Shown here: positions 45,801 to 55,451 of the stretch, piece by piece | How positions within the stretch are numbered: position 1 is the stretch's first letter | Layout of the letters: each line of letters opens with the position of its first letter | The notes under the pieces: generated by a model | The model's database searches: none | The model's input: only the letters and a program-made list of their open reading frames with translations | What the model was told of the DNA's origin: nothing | Assembly (NCBI GenBank): GCA_002989075.1 | Contig: PSQN01000013.1 | Span: forward strand, 592,379-656,378 | Direction of reading: 5' to 3' | DNA from: Arthonia radiata | Taxonomy: Eukaryota > Ascomycota > Arthoniomycetes > Arthoniales > Arthoniaceae | Length of the DNA stretch: 64,000 bases | Made by a program: the position numbers and the translations under genes

Positions 45801-47972
45801 AAAGACGCTGATCGCTGGGGATTCAACACCACATCGACTCTGAAAGTCACTGGCAGACATGTCATCAACGTGTGGCGAGCTATGCGGAGCGAGCTGAATC
45901 TGCTTCAGTATACGATGGAGAACGTAGTATTCCACCTGCTCCATAAGCGCATTCCGCACTATTCTTTTCCGGACCTCACCGCCCTCTTCAGCAGCGACAA
46001 AGCACGAGACGTGTCAAAGTGCCTACAATACTTCGTCAGTCGGACACGCCTGAATTTGGATATTCTAGAAGCGAACGAGCTTGTGCCGCGGACGAGTGAG
46101 CAAGCAAGACTGATCGGAGTCGACTTCTTCTCTGTGTTCTCTAGGGGCTCACAGTTCAAGGTCGAATCATTCATGTTCCGCATTGCAAAGCCTGAAAACT
46201 TTCTCTTGGTGTCTCCGAGTCGGAAGCAGGTCGGTCAGCAGAACGCGCTCGAATGCCTACCTCTTGTGATGGAGCCCCAAAGCGCCTTCTACACGAGCCC
46301 GTTACTTGTGCTCGACTTCCAATCACTTTACCCTAGCATCATGATCGCCTACAACTACTGCTACTCGACTTGTCTCGGTCGAGTCGTAGGCTGGCGCGGT
46401 CAGAACAAGATGGGGTTCGCCGACTTCAAGCGCCAGCCAGGTTTGTTGGGCCTCGTCAAGGACTCTATCAACATTGCGCCGAACGGAATGATGTACGTGA
46501 AGCCCGAGATGCGCAAGTCGCTTCTTGCAAAGATGTTAGGTGAGATTCTGGAGACTCGTTTGATGGTCAAGAGCGGCATGAAAGCAGATAAGGATGACAA
46601 GACGCTGCAGCAGTTACTCAACAACAGACAGCTCGCCCTCAAGCTGCTTGCGAACGTCACTTACGGCTACACTTCAGCATCTTTCTCCGGTCGCATGCCT
46701 TGTTCTGAGATTGCAGACAGCATTGTACAGACTGGCCGCGAGACCCTAGAGAAGGCCATTGCCTTGATTCATTCAATCGAGCGCTGGGGTGCTGAAGTCG
46801 TCTACGGTGACACGGACAGCCTTTTCGTCTATCTCAGAGGTCGCACGCGTAATCAAGCCTTTGACATTGGCAATGAGATCGCCGCAGCGGTCACTAAGAT
46901 GAACCCGCGCCCCGTCAAGCTCAAGTTTGAAAAGGTGTACCACCCCTGTGTGCTCCTCGCCAAGAAACGCTACGTCGGCTTCAAGTATGAGTCCAAAGAC
47001 CAAGTCGAGCCTGACTTTGATGCAAAAGGTATCGAAACTATCCGTCGAGACGGCACGCCTGCCGAGCAGAAGATCGAAGAGAAAGCCCTCAAAATCCTTT
47101 TCCGTACCAGTGACCTCAGCCAAGTGAAATCTTACTTTCTCCGCCAATGCACTAAGATCATGACTGGCAATGTTAGTATTCAAGACTTCTGCTACGCGCG
47201 CGAAGTGAAGCTCGGGACATACGCGGACAAAGGGCCACCACCGCCTGGCGCCCTAATCTCGACTAAGCGCATGCTTGAAGACGCCCGCACAGAGCCGCAG
47301 TACGGCGAGCGCATTCCATACGTGGTCATAACTGGGGCTCCTTCTGCACGCCTTATTGACCGGTGCGTCGCACCCGAGACGTTGCTGAAAGACGACTCAG
47401 CCGAGCTCGACGCAGAGTACTATATCAACAAGAATCTCATCCCCCCACTCGAGCGCATCTTCAATCTCGTCGGTGCAAACGTGCGGCAGTGGTTTGATGA
47501 AATGCCCAAGGTGTACCGAATCCGCGACGTCCGACAAGCTCATAACCAAGGTCCGCAGTATGCGCCTAACGGCGCGCTCATGCAGCCTGTCAAAACGCTG
47601 GAGGGATACTTGCACACGTCTCATTGCGTAGTCTGCCGCTCGAAGCTGCCACAGCGCGTGCCGGGCTCAGATAAAGTTGTGCTACCTGTTTGTGAATCGT
47701 GCCTAACTGAGCCAGCGAGCAGCCTGTACACTATGAAGATGCGACTGCACGAGGCCCAAGGGACACAGGAAGCCGTGCATGATATTTGTCGCAGCTGTAG
47801 CGGGTTGGCGTGGGGCGAGAAGGTCAGATGTGATAGCAAGGACTGTCCGGTATTCTATACTCGCGTGAAGGCTGACCGAAAGCGGGAGCGGTGCGAGGTG
47901 GTAGCGGAGACGGCGGAGGATGCGTTGAGGAGTGATGCGGAGAGGCGAGGCGAGGTGGCAATGGATTGGTGA
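42900..47972 (+). CDS. REV3: DNA polymerase zeta catalytic subunit Rev3, start unresolved
   Basis: Carries out translesion DNA synthesis with Rev7. The body is one exon to the stop at 47972, about 1690 residues. The conserved N-terminus is visible from about 42900 (FRLRLNCIDHYQTSLSHFDPP), yet no in-frame ATG begins it, so a short first exon is probably missed; the start given is the beginning of recognisable homology. Family B features: an exonuclease-like region (DPDILTGYEVHNGSWGYL), polymerase motif A (LDFQSLYPSIM, near residue 1137), motif B (KLLANVTYGYTSASFSGRMP) and motif C (YGDTDS, near 1300). The C-terminus has two Cys clusters: CVVC...CESC (zinc) and CRSC...CDSKDC, the site of the iron-sulphur cluster that binds Pol31/Pol32. 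The region between is Ser/Asp-rich. Confidence 0.93.
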   Translation, partial: FRLRLNCIDHYQTSLSHFDPPLFGRYGSTQQRDAPSLPVIRVFGATETGQKVCAHIHGALPYLFIGYDGSVEKAELDSYIHQLRVSIDHALAVSYRRNIYDSRARFVGHISLVKGVPFFGYHVGYRYFLKIYMLNPVNMTRFADLLYQGAIMKQVFQPYEAHLQYLLQWMCDFNLYGCAYIECDKYMFREPIPSATGLSAKHMWHDQSIQQDWVSPAEDFPRQSHCSLEVDLCVHDIVNRADVQPRDVHADFAEHFQPGNPEEKLVRSLAGLWMDESKRRKRRMGLADNSSSPFPPEVLVSMSADSRNTKKGGWIHEDEYREKVAHLVTEEMTRLDQPRFGFKDFVQHRSAEESVRSVLESVEDLFPESIRASLDSHDDSNGTEQVPMAHTQAIVDEASIPNLEHEDFPYESEENDISGRPQPKANGGRVKGEFPISGPIVDDDAVHPQEGPITSSDEIDFGRMADDDTCSPHYEGSTKNGEDDGNEIQHIQRSRTAVEDGLNRPLKRQKLQHDHWPLDTRDQPMDRNDFIQEPSSTSQTTTPTPSQQLSQSHINAADAEKNGFQGFRVTKPSSLPSSQKQVSEPVTPAHAQRATNAKASMSVSASRYRYASSYQSPQSGKPPQDTVSPLLQRVANSRLALGSYGRCSAAFEPAAPSCKSVLESLDDTGAATFLYQDAYYSDDRDVPERARDYAGREFKLMGSSAPYLPPFDASGMSAAIQGDQFNFVLDNAAEESSFAKSRRHCNVRNWEYQVKPPSWSNVHQWLQNQRSSTKHLHDTRPDKKQLLSKSPLRAKKGALSQIEGPTQKNSHGIKFSQKRKSTSVKHETQYMSTMSLEVHVNTRQSFVPNPEEDEVVCIFWGVKRDDELGDEGDERFSSGMLLLADDQETARSVSQETTVKVEWWPNELDLMNRTVDIVRDFDPDILTGYEVHNGSWGYLVERARVKYEFDLCDEFSRMLSQSHGRFGKDADRWGFNTTSTLKVTGRHVINVWRAMRSELNLLQYTMENVVFHLLHKRIPHYSFPDLTALFSSDKARDVSKCLQYFVSRTRLNLDILEANELVPRTSEQARLIGVDFFSVFSRGSQFKVESFMFRIAKPENFLLVSPSRKQVGQQNALECLPLVMEPQSAFYTSPLLVLDFQSLYPSIMIAYNYCYSTCLGRVVGWRGQNKMGFADFKRQPGLLGLVKDSINIAPNGMMYVKPEMRKSLLAKMLGEILETRLMVKSGMKADKDDKTLQQLLNNRQLALKLLANVTYGYTSASFSGRMPCSEIADSIVQTGRETLEKAIALIHSIERWGAEVVYGDTDSLFVYLRGRTRNQAFDIGNEIAAAVTKMNPRPVKLKFEKVYHPCVLLAKKRYVGFKYESKDQVEPDFDAKGIETIRRDGTPAEQKIEEKALKILFRTSDLSQVKSYFLRQCTKIMTGNVSIQDFCYAREVKLGTYADKGPPPPGALISTKRMLEDARTEPQYGERIPYVVITGAPSARLIDRCVAPETLLKDDSAELDAEYYINKNLIPPLERIFNLVGANVRQWFDEMPKVYRIRDVRQAHNQGPQYAPNGALMQPVKTLEGYLHTSHCVVCRSKLPQRVPGSDKVVLPVCESCLTEPASSLYTMKMRLHEAQGTQEAVHDICRSCSGLAWGEKVRCDSKDCPVFYTRVKADRKRERCEVVAETAEDALRSDAERRGEVAMDW

Positions 47973-48313
47973 TGCGGTGGGCGTCGAGGCGTTCTGGGGA
48001 AGGGAATGGTATGCCTATGCGTAGGCGGTGATCAGCGTCATGTACATAGCTTGGAGGCTTCTAGCGTGTCAATATCTTACTCATGATCTTCCGTGATGAT
48101 TTTCGAGATCAAGCCATAGCAGGTATGAACCTGCTGCTAACAAAATAGAGAGGCAAAGCACACCAAAGCTCGCTTCAGTGTATGTCGTGCGAGTCGAGGT
48201 AACATCAAAATTAGAGACGTGACGTGACGTGAGGAAAGTATAGACGTAAGTAGTCAAGCTCTGCGCACGATGGCGAGCGCCAGTGATAATATACTCGGCT
48301 ATGTGAGCGACTG
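47973..48313. other. Convergent intergenic region, REV3 / SLU7
   Basis: 341 bases between two 3' ends; nothing further seen. Confidence 0.45.
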
Positions 48314-49765
48314 CTACACTGCGACTTCGCCACCAGCCACCCTCTTAGTTCGATGTCCGTCCAATGCATCATTAGACTCCCCGTCTTGGGTCTGCGATAT
48401 GGAGCGCTTCCTCGCAGACTCGTCCAGCTTGGCCTTCCTATCACTTTCAGCACCATTTGGCACGAATCCCTCCCTGCTCTCTTCCTCCTGCCACGCCTCA
48501 TCCCTCGGCACCTCTCGCGCTCGCGCATCAACAGTCTCCTCTACCAGCTCGGTCTCCTCTTTCGGTGCCTCGAGCAGTCCCCTCTTACCATCCTCGCCAG
48601 CACAGTAGCTGTTCTTCACCGTACTGTGACAGCACGCATAGCCCCACTGGAAGTCTTCCCACCAGCTGCCCCAAACGCTCGTGTGGTTGTTGATGAGCAC
48701 ATCCTCTGCATAGATGCTCTTCACCTTGCCCTTCACCTTGCCTTTGATCTTTCCGCGCTCATCATACTCCACAAACCGCTCGTTCTCCATGACGGCAGGC
48801 TGCGTCTCGCGATCCGCCTTGAACTGCTCTTGACTGCCGTACTTCTCGGCCAACAGCTTCTTCTGCTCCGCCTTCTTGCGCTCTTGCTCTTCCAACTCCT
48901 TCTTCCGGAAGTACTCGCCGGACGTAGGGTTGGCTTGGACGTGTAGGTTGCTGTTCCCCGCTTCTTGCGAATCCCACGCTGCCCGCGAAGCTTTCTCAAA
49001 CTCCGCCGCGTCACCAGACTGCCTTACGAATCCCTCTTCAGCCACCAGCGCCGCAGCCTTATCCGCCGTTGCGCCCTCATCTACCATCCGCCGGGTCTTT
49101 GGATCGTACTTCGCCGAGTCCAGGTCCAAGTTGAGCAAATACTTCGCAGTGTCCTCTCGTATGCGCAGCTGCTTCTGCCCTTTGCCGGGTTGTGCAATTT
49201 CGGCAGTCTCATCACCATGCTCCTGTCCCGCATCCTCGTCGTCTTCACCATTCAGTAACCGCTTCTGCTCCTCCACAAGCTGCCTCACTTCATTCTGCTG
49301 CTCCACCGCCATCTGATGCTCCCTCACATCATAACCATTCCAGCGATCCCTCTTCGCGTCCCAGTCGTTCGCCCCGCCGCCCGTGACCTTCACATCCGCC
49401 TCGATGTCCCGCCCACTGTACTTCGCGCCCACCTTCCGCGGCCTGCTCAGACAATCCTTCTTCGCGTGTCCCATGCCTCCACAGTTCTCGCACGCACCCT
49501 TCCTATACTTCGTTGCCGCACTGCCTTTCTTGAGCCCCCGAGAATGCCATTTCTGCTCGGAGGTGGCGAGAGAAGAGGCGGTGGAGGGCTGGACGAGGCG
49601 CTGGTGCTCGAGGTAGTCGGAGGTGGAGTTTTGAGTGGTTGTGGCGTATGTGAGGTCGCGTTCTTCGGTGGCGTAAAAGGGCTTTTTGGAAATGAAGGAG
49701 GGGATGTATTCGTTGCGTTCTTTGGAGGCAGCGGTGGGGTCTGGTTTGCGGGGTTGAGAGGTCAT
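48314..49765 (-). CDS. SLU7: Pre-mRNA splicing factor Slu7
   Basis: Acts at the second catalytic step of splicing and in 3' splice-site choice. Single exon, 483 residues. Seen: NEYIPSFISKKPFYA near residue 20, WHSRGLKKGSAATKYRKGACENCG (positions 73-96) leading into a CCHC zinc knuckle C-x2-C-x4-H-x4-C (CENCGGMGHAKKDC), then RKVGAKYSG, WDAKRDRWNGYD, and LNLDLDSAKYDPKTRRM near 210-225. The C-terminal block SVWGSWWEDFQWGYACCHS is the family hallmark. The tail is Glu/Arg-rich. Slu7 is normally intron-poor in fungi, which fits. It lies between REV3 and MAT1-1-1 and is divergent from the latter. Confidence 0.95.
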   Translation of the reverse strand: MTSQPRKPDPTAASKERNEYIPSFISKKPFYATEERDLTYATTTQNSTSDYLEHQRLVQPSTASSLATSEQKWHSRGLKKGSAATKYRKGACENCGGMGHAKKDCLSRPRKVGAKYSGRDIEADVKVTGGGANDWDAKRDRWNGYDVREHQMAVEQQNEVRQLVEEQKRLLNGEDDEDAGQEHGDETAEIAQPGKGQKQLRIREDTAKYLLNLDLDSAKYDPKTRRMVDEGATADKAAALVAEEGFVRQSGDAAEFEKASRAAWDSQEAGNSNLHVQANPTSGEYFRKKELEEQERKKAEQKKLLAEKYGSQEQFKADRETQPAVMENERFVEYDERGKIKGKVKGKVKSIYAEDVLINNHTSVWGSWWEDFQWGYACCHSTVKNSYCAGEDGKRGLLEAPKEETELVEETVDARAREVPRDEAWQEEESREGFVPNGAESDRKAKLDESARKRSISQTQDGESNDALDGHRTKRVAGGEVAV

Positions 49766-52052
49766 GGAGGATCACTTTGCGATACGGAGGAAACTACAAT
49801 ACGGAGAGGAGAGAGGAGGGAGCCGCCGCAATGGACGACAGCGCTCAATGGGAATGGGTGATCGAAGGTATCTCGCCGTCGATATCAAACTGTCCAAGAC
49901 TTTGCGACAAATACGGACTAGCTTGCTAGAATGTAAGCCTGAGCTATCAGGCGCGAACAGCCCTACGAGGTCGCCAGGCGCCAGATTTCACGTGCAGGCG
50001 GCCGCCTGCAAAGTCCAGCCAGCAGTGTTTCAGAAGCGTGCACGGGCCAAGTTGGGTTCAGCCATCGCTTTTTGAGAGCGAAGTGGTGCTTGCAAATTAT
50101 TGGCGCAAAAAGTGGGAGGCTGAAAATGCGATGGCTGGAAGAGCGATTTTCGGCGAAAGATGGCTGTGCGCTAGCCGCCCCGACACTAGCGCAGAAATAC
50201 ATTTTACAGTGGTTTCTTCGTCTGAAGTGCCCTGGTTGTCAAGGGCAACCGAGATCAGATGAAAAAAGTGTGATGAAGACAGATGGACGTCACAATGTAC
50301 GGACATGTAATTTGAACGTCATAATGAGTACTGAGGCTCGAAATTCTGGGAGGAGAATTCTGTGACTTGCAGGATGCTGCGGAGGGTTTATGTAGTACAC
50401 ATCTCCAGGGCTAATTGAATTGAAAGGCTGGAAATGCCAGCCAGACTGTTTCTCGTGCTGCAGGCTACGACAGTTAGCCATTACAATGTGAATCAACCGC
50501 GCGCGAGTTGCTGGAATGCAGGACGGCATGAACCTTACTGCAGCCGCGCGCCTGGCGGTAAGAAAGCCGAACGTTAGATCCGTGCGTCCTTGGATCACGT
50601 GTAGCAATAGGGGCGTCCGACCGCATGCCTCATCCAACGATCATCGCATGTCTTCCTCAAGCTTACCCTTCGTGGACGTCGTGGTCCTGATGCAATGCTG
50701 GCTTGCGAGTCTTCAATCTGATGCACTTACACGTCTTCTGCGACCTTGCGCAGAATACAATGTGCGCGTTGCGGCTATGTCCTCGACGGTCTGAGACAAA
50801 GCAAACGCATACTCGCTTTGTCCGTATGCGTCGTTTGCAGCACTTGGTTGTTTGGAAAAGCTGGAAGGGACTGTTGCGCCTGCAATGACGCCGTCCGTAA
50901 ACTCCCATACGTGGTGGTGAGATAGACGAGATCAGGACCGCACAATGCACACTGCGCTCTGGACTCCTCGCGCAACGAACCATCGTACTTATGAACAGAT
51001 GCTGTCAAGCATGCTCCTATGTCTCTGTCAAAGCGTGTAGCCCTTCAATATCCTCAAGTCTTTCTTCTGCATAGAGTTGTTTTGGCAGAACCTACCATCA
51101 ACCGGTGGCGACCTTCATCAACGCGCTCTTCATACGCGCCTGCCCATATCGCTCGACGGTGAATATCCGATACTCATCAACGCCTTGCCGTTGTGACGAA
51201 AAGCTGAAGATACGCATCGCAGGCTCACCTCGAGCTTCCACATGTGGCAGCCGGCGGCGATAAATAGGCGGCGCTGCGTGTTCAGCCTTTCATTTCCCCA
51301 CTCCTCTCCCGTGCAATCTTCTTATCATCCTCGTTGAAACGAATCGATTGCGTCTCCAACACATCTTCAATACAATACGCTTCGCTCCTTGCTTGCCTAA
51401 AGCATCGAGGAGCTTTGGTGACTCTGGAAAGCCCACTGATTTTGGATGCGAGACCAAGCTCGCTTATTACGTCAACACTGCTAAACCGGCCTCGAGTGCG
51501 AGATCAACCGACTGTGAGTAAAAGAGGCTGCTATCAAGGGCGTTTGAATCCACATGCGCATGGAGATAGTACATCACTGACCAACGTGTTTTCGTAGTTA
51601 CGAGTGAAGTTAAGGAGCCGTTTCAACCAAGAGGAACGGGATAGAAGCCACGTGAGAATGCTTAGTGGTGATCACACATTCACTCGTCCTCGCCGCTCTC
51701 ACTTAACTTTTCTGCGACCTCAGCAGCAATGGGCAAGCACGACAATTCCATCCACGTCAACTTGCAACACATAGCGTCAGCACTCAAGCTGGTCATCTGT
51801 CTCGTTGGCCTGGCCATAAGTAGGGGCTGGTTTGTTGACGCAACCGTTGCCCGGTCAAGTGGGTGCGGGCTTGAGCTTTGGCCAGCGCAAGTCACAATAC
51901 GAAGCGAGGCCTCTCCCAGCCATCTTCGTCTTCTCCATATCTTTCTATTCCAGCGCTTCTCATCAGAACTGGTTTCTGCAGATTCGTTTCGACTCTCTGT
52001 TCGTTCTCTTTGTCCATTCCAACCAGATCATTTCAAGCACATCTGCGTTACG
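49766..52052. promoter_or_regulatory. 2.3-kb region between SLU7 and MAT1-1-1
   Basis: No convincing gene. It holds the two promoters and probably the left border of the MAT1-1 idiomorph. A minus-strand frame at 50290-50637 begins GRTPLLLHVIQGRTDL-like sequence that faintly recalls an ankyrin repeat but has no second repeat. The frame of MAT1-1-1 stays open upstream to an ATG at 51729. Confidence 0.4.
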
Positions 52053-53475
52053 ATGGAGAACACTCCAGTCAACTCTCCCAGCGGTGCTGACAGCGGCGAC
52101 ATCCCCTACAACAACAAACTTCTTGCTTACCTCCAAGACAAGACCGACGATGAACTCAAAGAGTTCATTGATATGATCCGTGGCCTGCAACACTCTCGTG
52201 GCGGCAAGAAGCCAAAAAAGAAGAGCGGGAGAATCAACAAGCGCCCATTCAACATCATCAATAGTGATGGCACCACGGCTGAGAACCCTCCTCCAGGTCT
52301 GAAGCCTCTCAACGGCTTCATCGCGTTCAGATGTATGTTCCTCTCAATCCATGAGACTTCTTTCACCGCTGACCTCCTTAGCCTACTACCTTCCCATTTT
52401 CAAATCAGTTCAGCAAAAGGATCTCTCCGGCATCATGAAGCAGCTCTGGGCGAAGGACGATACTAGGAACGAGTGGAGTGTCTTCGCTAGGGCTTATTCG
52501 CAGATCCGTGACAAGATTGGCAAGACTGCTGCGCCATTGAGCAATTACCTCGACATCGCCTGCCCTCTGATGGCCATCACGAAGCCCCAAAGCTACCTCA
52601 ACAAACATGGATGGACGCTTGTCGACTCTGACAATGGGCAGTTGCTACAGCAGGTGCTTCAGCCTCAGTTTGCGAGCTTTCAGACAGAGATTCGCGTCTC
52701 GACGGCACTCATGTCAACGGAAGAGCTCGTCGATGCCTGTGCGGCTTCCGGCTATGGTGTACAGACTGACACAACTACGCCAAACGCCAACCAGCCTACC
52801 CAAGGAGTACCAGTGATGACCATGACTGTCGTCCCTCACGTCGTTCCAAACATCAACCAGACCGTATCTGGCAACATTATTGCTGGGCAAAATCCAGTCG
52901 CTGTCCATAACATCAATGAAAACTTGGGGAATGCGAGCATGCACAATACCTCCAACAACAACGCAATCACCACACAGACAGCACCAATGTCCACACCCGG
53001 TGCTTCGGTTGGAAACAACGCCAATCCCCCTGCGGGACGCGGCAGCCTCAGCAACGCCAATCCTCCTGCGGGACGCGGCAACCTTAACAACGCCAATCCT
53101 CCTGCGGGACGCGGCAACCTTAACAACGCCAATCCTCCTGCGGGACGCGGCAATCTCAACAACGCCAATCCTCCTACGGGACGCGGCAACCTCAGCAATG
53201 GCTCTTCGACAAACAACGGCAGCACGCCTCAGGAAATTACTGCTAACATGCAGAACGACGTCAACGCTGCGATCGCACCCCTCCAGCAGATGAACAACGA
53301 CTTCTGGGGCGCTGATGAGCAAGCTTCCTTCTACAACTACTTCATGCCTGGCAATGAACCGGAAGACATATTTGATCCCGACACGTTTAACGACCAGGTT
53401 GCGTTCAACCTCATGTCTATGGACTTCAATCCCTTCGCGAACACCAAAAACAACGGCAGATTCTTTCAGGGCTGA
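52053..53475 (+). CDS. MAT1-1-1: Mating-type protein MAT1-1-1 (alpha-box transcription factor)
   Basis: Master regulator of mating identity in MAT1-1 strains; controls pheromone and receptor genes. Two exons, 52053-52332 and 52382-53475 (49-base intron), give 457 residues. The alpha box (MATalpha_HMG) starts near residue 80: LKPLNGFIAFRS, split by the intron at the conserved place, then YYLPIF, QQKDLSGIMKQLW, WSVFARAYSQIRD and KPQSYLNKHGW. The intron inside the FRSYY motif is a hallmark of the family. The C-terminal half is Asn/Pro-rich with a five-copy 12-residue repeat at 322-381, and ends in an acidic segment. An in-frame ATG at 51729 could add 108 residues with no family likeness; I prefer 52053. 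Confidence 0.95.
53017..53196 (+). repeat. 36-bp minisatellite, five units, inside MAT1-1-1
   Basis: Five direct units (53017, 53053, 53089, 53125 and 53161, each 36 bases) encode a 12-residue unit of the form NANPPAGRGNLN. Units 2 and 3 are identical; units 1, 4 and 5 differ by a few bases. Being a multiple of three, copy changes keep the frame. Confidence 0.97.
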
Positions 53476-54034
53476 TACGTTGCGAAATGTCATCAGCAAA
53501 CTTATCTGCATCCAATCGCGTTCACTATGGCAACGCGTACTTCAGCATGTATGACAGGAGGCTTTGAGATGTGAGGCAACGTCATCCAGACTAGTCGTGC
53601 GCGTTATCAACGAGCGATGGGTATGACTTCACCACCAACATCTGTTATCAGCAGCGTGGTCATCTTCCAACGGTAATGCATGGGAGACTTCGAAGTTGGC
53701 GTGATTCTTGGTCATATGGAAATGGACCTCACGAGACCGCTAAGCCAGCTGCAAGCATTGGTGCGTCGTCATCATTGAATCGTTGCAGCACCATTAGCAC
53801 AGTCATTAAATAGTATGAATCGAAGATATTAAATGTAAAGAAATTTCAAGGTGACAGTTGCACGTGCTGACGAAAAATTCGATGATCTAAGTTACTAGAT
53901 ACAGCTCGCAAGTATTTCATCAATTTTGCGGTGAACATCGTCGTGTATCTCATCCTGCTTCTTTCCACATCGCAACTTCAATTTAGATCCGTTACCCATC
54001 TATCTGCACCGAAGACGGCGGCGGAGAACTCGAC
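53476..54034. other. Intergenic region within the MAT locus
   Basis: 559 bases between MAT1-1-1 and the next gene on the same strand. More A/T-rich than its surroundings. Short ORFs only; the frame at 53931-54182 overlaps exon 1 of the next gene in another phase. Confidence 0.45.
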
Positions 54035-55014
54035 ATGGTCGAATTCAAGTCTCGCCCAACGCTCGATGAAGCTCCTGCGCGCTTTGACCCTTCGAAGTGC
54101 GGAAACGAAAAAGCGAAACATGTCGTACCATCGTCGGGTAGATAACTCAATTCCGCGAGCCCGTGCATGGAAGCTTAGCTAATGGTCCAACGCAGAGAAA
54201 GAATTCAAATATCTCAGCGGTGAGGACCCGCTTACAACCTTCACTCTTGAAGATTCGACATTAGCTGCAATGCATGAGATACACCTCATATTTGGTGACC
54301 TGAAGCGAAGGGTCAAGCATTTCAAAGACGATGATGAGAAGCCTTCTGAGCAGAACACCTTACCGCGTCCGCTCCCGATGACTCGCAGAATCGGTCTCTC
54401 AACCGAAGGTCTCATCGACGAGAATAAGATTGAGCGCCTCAACGCAGTGTACGCGAACGAGAAAATCTTTGTTGACGCGATGCTACCTTTGACGGATTTT
54501 GGTCACGATGGCCAGGGTTATGATGGAATGACACAAATAGAGCTAAATGAAGTTGCGCGAAATGCCCTGCGCGAAAAGATACAGACGTAAGCCGGGTGTA
54601 TTTCTCGAGCATTGACGATGAGCTGATTCGTCAAGCGAAACCAACCAGCGAGCAGACCTCAGGAAGCTGCTGCCAACGCGTCCACGTGGAAAAGGCATGA
54701 GGGCGATAATGATGCCGTATCTGTCCGATTTCGCCGACAAGATGCCACTGAGCAACTACGAACTTACTCATCTCTCGCTACTTATGTGTGTGCCACCAGA
54801 CGAGCTGATCGAACTTCGTATGTGTCTGCTTCCACGCGAGAGCGACTCCTCTGTTGAAACCTCTTCCACAGATGCTAATTTTGATTTAGTCAATCAAGAG
54901 GTGGAGAAGAAAGCGAATCTGCGTCGTCTCTCGGCTGCGATGCATAGAAGTGGAGGTCCTGGAGCGAAGCGCCTCTTCGAAGAAATGGAGGAGCGTCGTT
55001 CACACTGGCGCTAG
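54035..55014 (+). CDS. Unrecognised four-exon gene next to MAT1-1-1 (candidate idiomorph gene)
   Basis: Four exons, 54035-54137, 54196-54586, 54636-54817 and 54890-55014, give 266 residues. Phases agree at all joins. The first intron has a GCTAATG branch sequence, the last a GCTAATT one with donor GTATGT. The protein starts MVEFKSRPTLDEAPARFDPS, is charged and mostly helical, has no membrane segment or signal peptide, and ends EEMEERRSHWR. Conserved-looking stretches are AAMHEIHLIFGDLKRRVKHF and MPYLSDFADKMPLSNYELTH. I know no domain here. By position, just 3' of MAT1-1-1 and on its strand, it may correspond to one of the accessory MAT1-1 genes described in Dothideomycetes (for example MAT1-1-10), but I cannot confirm this. 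The third intron is 72 bases, without an in-frame stop, so it could be retained. Confidence 0.75.
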
Positions 55015-55451
55015 TGGCGAATAAATAGCCTCGACCGTTCACGGTTGAAGAGCTCATAGCTTCACTGTCAGAACGACGCATAGCTCTCCACTTCAGCAGA
55101 CGCCATCGCGGAGGGAGTGAGGGAGTTGATGTTTGCGCAGCCAACGCGAGAGAAGGCGATCATCTGTGGCTGGGGAGTCCATGAACCGGAAAAGCCTCAC
55201 TTTTCTTTCTGAGGTAGAACAGAACAGCACCTTACTGTTGCCAGGTAGACTGACCCGCGGCATGCGGCGGCGGCGACGGTAGCCAGCAAAGTGAATTGCA
55301 CACGAGGAGATGTCACGTTTTTTCATGCCACCCTCGCGTCCTTTTCTACCTCGCGAATCTTTTTTTGGCAATCAGCCTCTCTATCTGCCCAAATGCAAAC
55401 CCTCAAACTATCAGAGCGACGGGAGGGCACGAAATTGACAGAAGGATCGCT
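55015..55451. other. Intergenic region, MAT-linked gene / PALC
   Basis: 437 bases. An open frame in phase with PALC begins at 55296 but reads as leader sequence. The right border of the idiomorph may lie here. Confidence 0.4.

Noticed and set aside
50290-50637. Ankyrin-like frame on the minus strand
   Set aside because: Only one weak partial repeat; not enough to call a gene or pseudogene.
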